The notes beneath the pieces are model-generated. The model had not been told where the DNA came from. It searched no databases and saw nothing but the letters and a program-made list of their open reading frames with translations. A DNA stretch of 8,026 bases, from NCBI GenBank assembly GCA_002373775.1, contig DFJW01000031.1, forward strand, positions 1 to 8,026, in the 5' to 3' direction. This DNA comes from Ruminococcus flavefaciens. Lineage in GTDB: Bacteria; Bacillota; Clostridia; Oscillospirales; Ruminococcaceae. Below, in pieces: positions 5,509-8,026 of this stretch. The translations under genes were made by a program, and so were the position numbers. Positions within the stretch are counted from its first letter, which is position 1; every line of letters starts with the position of its first letter.

Positions 5509-6537
5509 ATGAATATGAATTTCAAATGCAAACTCCCGATACCGGCTGAGGTCAAGGAACAGTATCCGGTATCAGCAGACGATCAGAAGACTATAGACAA
5601 AAGAAACAGCATGATCGCTGATGTCATCACCGGCAAAGACAAGCGTCTCATGCTCGTCATCGGTCCATGCTCCGCGGATAACGAGGACAGCGTTATAGAT
5701 TATATTTGCCGTCTTAGAAACGTTCAGGAAAAAGTAAACGATAAGATCCTCATCGTTCCGCGTATCTATACTAACAAGCCCAGAACTACCGGAAAAGGCT
5801 ACAAAGGAATGCTCCACCAGCCTGATCCGAGCAAGGAACCGGATATGTATAAAGGTATCGTTGCTATCCGCAAAATGCACCTGCGTGCTATAAAAGAGAC
5901 CGGTTTCACATGTGCTGATGAGATGCTCTATCCAGAGAATCACCGCTACCTCAATGATCTCCTCGGCTACGTTGCTGTCGGCGCACGCTCAGTTGAGAAT
6001 CAGCAGCACCGCCTTACTGCCAGCGGACTCAATGTGCCGGTCGGCATGAAAAATCCGGTCAGCGGAAGTCTCAACGTTCTTATGAACTCCATTGAAGCCG
6101 CTCAGTCCGGTCACACATTCCTCTACAGAGGCTGGGAAGTAACTACCGAAGGCAATCCCCTCGCCCATGCTATCCTCAGAGGCTATGAGAATCACCACAG
6201 CCAGAGCATGCCGAACTATCACTACGAAACTATCCAGCTGCTCCATGATTTCTATGTCAGCAAGGGATTCAGCAATCCGGCTGTTATCATCGACACCAAT
6301 CACTGCAACTCCGGAAAGCGCCCTCTCGAACAGCCGAGGATCGTCAAGGAAGTCCTCTCAAACTGCCGCTATAACAGCGATATCCGCGATCTTGTCAAAG
6401 GTTTCATGATAGAGAGCTACATCGAAGACGGATCTCAGAAGATCGACGAACATATCTATGGCAAGTCCATAACCGATCCTTGCCTCGGCTGGGAAAAGAC
6501 TGAGAAAATGATTCTCGAAGTTGCTGATCTCCTGTGA
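5509..6537 (+). CDS. aroF: 3-deoxy-7-phosphoheptulonate (DAHP) synthase, class I
   Basis: First enzyme of the shikimate pathway. It condenses PEP with erythrose 4-phosphate in the cytoplasm to DAHP, leading to aromatic amino acids. The 342 residues match the usual class I (AroF/G/H-type) length. Signatures are IGPCSADNEDSV (51-62), KPRTTGKGYKG (90-100), GARSVENQQHR (158-168), PVGMKNPVSGS (177-187), HAILRG (220-225) and IDTNHCNSGKRP (261-272). By comparison with E. coli AroG, the metal ligands are C54, H265, E302 and D323, and phosphate/PEP contacts are R92, R160, K181 and R224. All are present, so it should be active. No separate regulatory domain (ACT or chorismate mutase) is fused. It is the only plus-strand gene here, is monocistronic and has no shikimate-pathway neighbour. 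The symbol is generic: the sequence does not say which aromatic amino acid, if any, inhibits this isozyme. Confidence 0.95.
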   Translation: MNMNFKCKLPIPAEVKEQYPVSADDQKTIDKRNSMIADVITGKDKRLMLVIGPCSADNEDSVIDYICRLRNVQEKVNDKILIVPRIYTNKPRTTGKGYKGMLHQPDPSKEPDMYKGIVAIRKMHLRAIKETGFTCADEMLYPENHRYLNDLLGYVAVGARSVENQQHRLTASGLNVPVGMKNPVSGSLNVLMNSIEAAQSGHTFLYRGWEVTTEGNPLAHAILRGYENHHSQSMPNYHYETIQLLHDFYVSKGFSNPAVIIDTNHCNSGKRPLEQPRIVKEVLSNCRYNSDIRDLVKGFMIESYIEDGSQKIDEHIYGKSITDPCLGWEKTEKMILEVADLL

Positions 6538-6552
6538 TATATATGCAATAAT

Positions 6553-6594
6553 AATGCGGTCTGCACAGTATATTGTACGCAGACCGCATTTTTT
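6553..6594 (+). terminator. Terminator after DAHP synthase, possibly bidirectional
   Basis: AATGCGGTCTGC (6553-6564) and GCAGACCGCATT (6579-6590) form a perfect 12-bp stem, followed on the plus strand by a run of six T (6589-6594). It starts about 15 nt after the stop of the synthase gene and ends 2 nt before the stop codon of the convergent transporter gene. It may therefore also end that transcript, with a weaker AT-rich tail on that side. Confidence 0.9.
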
Positions 6595-6596
6595 CT

Positions 6597-7379
6597 TCAT
6601 CCAAGACCTACATCAAGCATCATCATCAGCACAAATCCGGCTGAGAATGAAACTGTGCCGATATTGGAGTGTTCCCCTGAGGACATCTCAGGTATCAGTT
6701 CCTCCACTACGACATATATCATCGCACCTGCCGCAAAACTCAGCAGATACGGCATAGCTGGCACAAGTAAGCCGGCAGCAATTATCATCAGCAGTGCGCC
6801 GAGAGGTTCGACTGCCCCGGAAAGTGTGCCGAAGATAAACGCTTTGTTCCGGCTCATGCCGTTCGCTCTCAGCGGCATTGATATTATCGCTCCCTCCGGG
6901 AAATTCTGTATCGCTATGCCGAGTGCAAGTGCAAATGCTCCGGCTGAGGATACCTCTGCGCCTCCGCAACGCAGTCCGGCGTAGACCACTCCTACTGCCA
7001 TGCCCTCTGGGATATTATGTATCGTGACCGCAAGCAGGAGCATGGTGCTGCGTGAAAAATGTGAGCTTACGCCTTCAGCTTTATCTGTGTCAAGATGCAG
7101 ATGAGGTATTAATCTGTCAAGCAGGAGCAGAAATGTTATCCCGGCCAGAAATCCTATGGATGCGGGGATGAATGCAAGTCTGCCAATATCCTCCTCTGAC
7201 TGCTCCAGAGCCGGCATCAGAAGGCTCCACACGCTCGCCGCTGTCATTACGCCAGCAGCAAAGCCGGTCAGTATTCGTCTTACGGTGATGCTGAGCTCCT
7301 TTTTCATGAGATAAACGCATGAAGAACCAAGCACAGTCCCTGCAAAAGGCAGCATTACCCCTTCTATCATCCCGGACAT
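6597..7379 (-). CDS. ZIP family (GufA-like) divalent metal transporter
   Basis: Inner-membrane transporter of 260 residues that should import Zn2+ or related divalent metals. It has about eight hydrophobic helices. The metal site is clear: HNIPEG (121-126) in helix IV, and QNFPEG (158-163) in helix V, where Q replaces the first histidine as in the GufA subgroup. Further acidic motifs are E191-P in SGAVEPLGA and VEELIPE (225-231). A short histidine stretch, HLHLD (93-97), lies in the loop between helices III and IV, usual for ZIP proteins. Length fits GufA-type ZIPs (about 260-270). GGAGG (complement of 7384-7388) is only 4 nt before the ATG at 7379; an ATG three codons later would be 13 nt away, so the first is preferred. 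It converges with DAHP synthase and follows enolase on the same strand past a strong terminator. The exact metal is not certain. Confidence 0.92.
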   Translation of the reverse strand: MSGMIEGVMLPFAGTVLGSSCVYLMKKELSITVRRILTGFAAGVMTAASVWSLLMPALEQSEEDIGRLAFIPASIGFLAGITFLLLLDRLIPHLHLDTDKAEGVSSHFSRSTMLLLAVTIHNIPEGMAVGVVYAGLRCGGAEVSSAGAFALALGIAIQNFPEGAIISMPLRANGMSRNKAFIFGTLSGAVEPLGALLMIIAAGLLVPAMPYLLSFAAGAMIYVVVEELIPEMSSGEHSNIGTVSFSAGFVLMMMLDVGLG

Positions 7380-7391
7380 ATTACCTCCTAT

Positions 7392-7397
7392 ATTATA
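7392..7397 (-). promoter_or_regulatory. Possible -10 element of the transporter gene
   Basis: A perfect TATAAT (minus strand) ends about 3 nt before the ribosome site GGAGG. No good -35 is seen at 16-18 nt; that region is the T-rich foot of the preceding terminator. If used, the leader would be extremely short. The alternative is read-through from the enolase gene. Confidence 0.3.
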
Positions 7398-7414
7398 ATA
7401 GTATCGGCGGATGC

Positions 7415-7467
7415 AAAAATGCTCCCTTGCTGTATCATGAACTTAAATGCAGCAGGGAGCATTTTTT
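7415..7467 (-). terminator. Terminator of enolase gene, bidirectional in form
   Basis: AAAAATGCTCCCT (7415-7427) pairs with AGGGAGCATTTTT (7454-7466). After one bulged T the stem continues with GCTG/CAGC (7429-7432 with 7450-7453). On the minus strand the stem ends in TTTTT, and on the plus strand in TTTTTT. It begins about 40 nt after the enolase stop. Confidence 0.88.
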
Positions 7468-7508
7468 CAGGCATAGGGACAGGCTCCCTCAATGCCTTAT
7501 ATCCGTTC

Positions 7509-8026
<518 letters not shown>

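Noticed and set aside
5497..5511. GTG start for DAHP synthase at 5497
   Set aside because: The GTG is part of the AAGGTGG ribosome site; the ATG at 5509 has the right spacing.
6541..6552. TATATATATG near the end of DAHP synthase as a promoter
   Set aside because: It lies between the stop codon and the terminator stem, with no -35 and no gene downstream on that strand.

Overview
The window looks like chromosomal DNA of a cellulosome-type Ruminococcus or close relative (Oscillospiraceae). Two neighbouring secreted proteins carry type I dockerin modules of the kind used by these fibre-degrading Clostridia. Ribosome binding sites are strong AGGAGG types, promoters are TTGACA/TATAAT-like, and most transcription units end in clear hairpin terminators. 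The genus is inferred from domain style, not from any search.

Layout. All genes except one lie on the minus strand. (1) 1-1288: a two-gene operon, read right to left, of an HTH-XRE/cupin regulator (743-1288) followed 24 nt later by an AMP-binding acyl-CoA synthetase that runs off the left edge (1-718). It has a near-consensus promoter at 1366-1394 and an inverted repeat in its leader. (2) 1425-2696: a secreted protein of unknown function with a C-terminal dockerin (1481-2590). It has its own terminator, and its promoter spacer contains a run of nine G on the coding strand. (3) 2747-4343: a secreted M6-like zinc metalloprotease with an N-terminal dockerin, under its own promoter. (4) 4433-5194: a short lipoprotein that also has a C-terminal membrane helix. 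(5) 5194-5508: an intergenic stretch with an orphan hairpin terminator, a cluster of small GC-rich hairpin repeats, a pyrimidine-rich tract and the promoter of the only plus-strand gene. (6) 5509-6537: a class I DAHP synthase, first enzyme of the shikimate pathway, ending in a terminator that it may share with the convergent gene. (7) 6597-7379: a ZIP/GufA-like divalent metal transporter. (8) 7415-8026: terminator and C-terminal part of enolase, running off the right edge.

How the genes relate. The two dockerin proteins are probably exported and attached to a cohesin scaffold at the cell surface. One is a protease and the other may be a binding or structural partner, but that link rests only on adjacency. 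The regulator probably controls the acyl-CoA synthetase. Enolase makes PEP and DAHP synthase consumes it, but they are separate transcription units, so this is no sign of an operon.

The most interesting signal is the poly-G tract exactly between a perfect -35 and a perfect -10 ahead of the unknown dockerin protein. This is the architecture of a phase-variable promoter that switches by slipped-strand change of spacer length. No CRISPR array, tRNA, rRNA, transposase or phage gene was seen.
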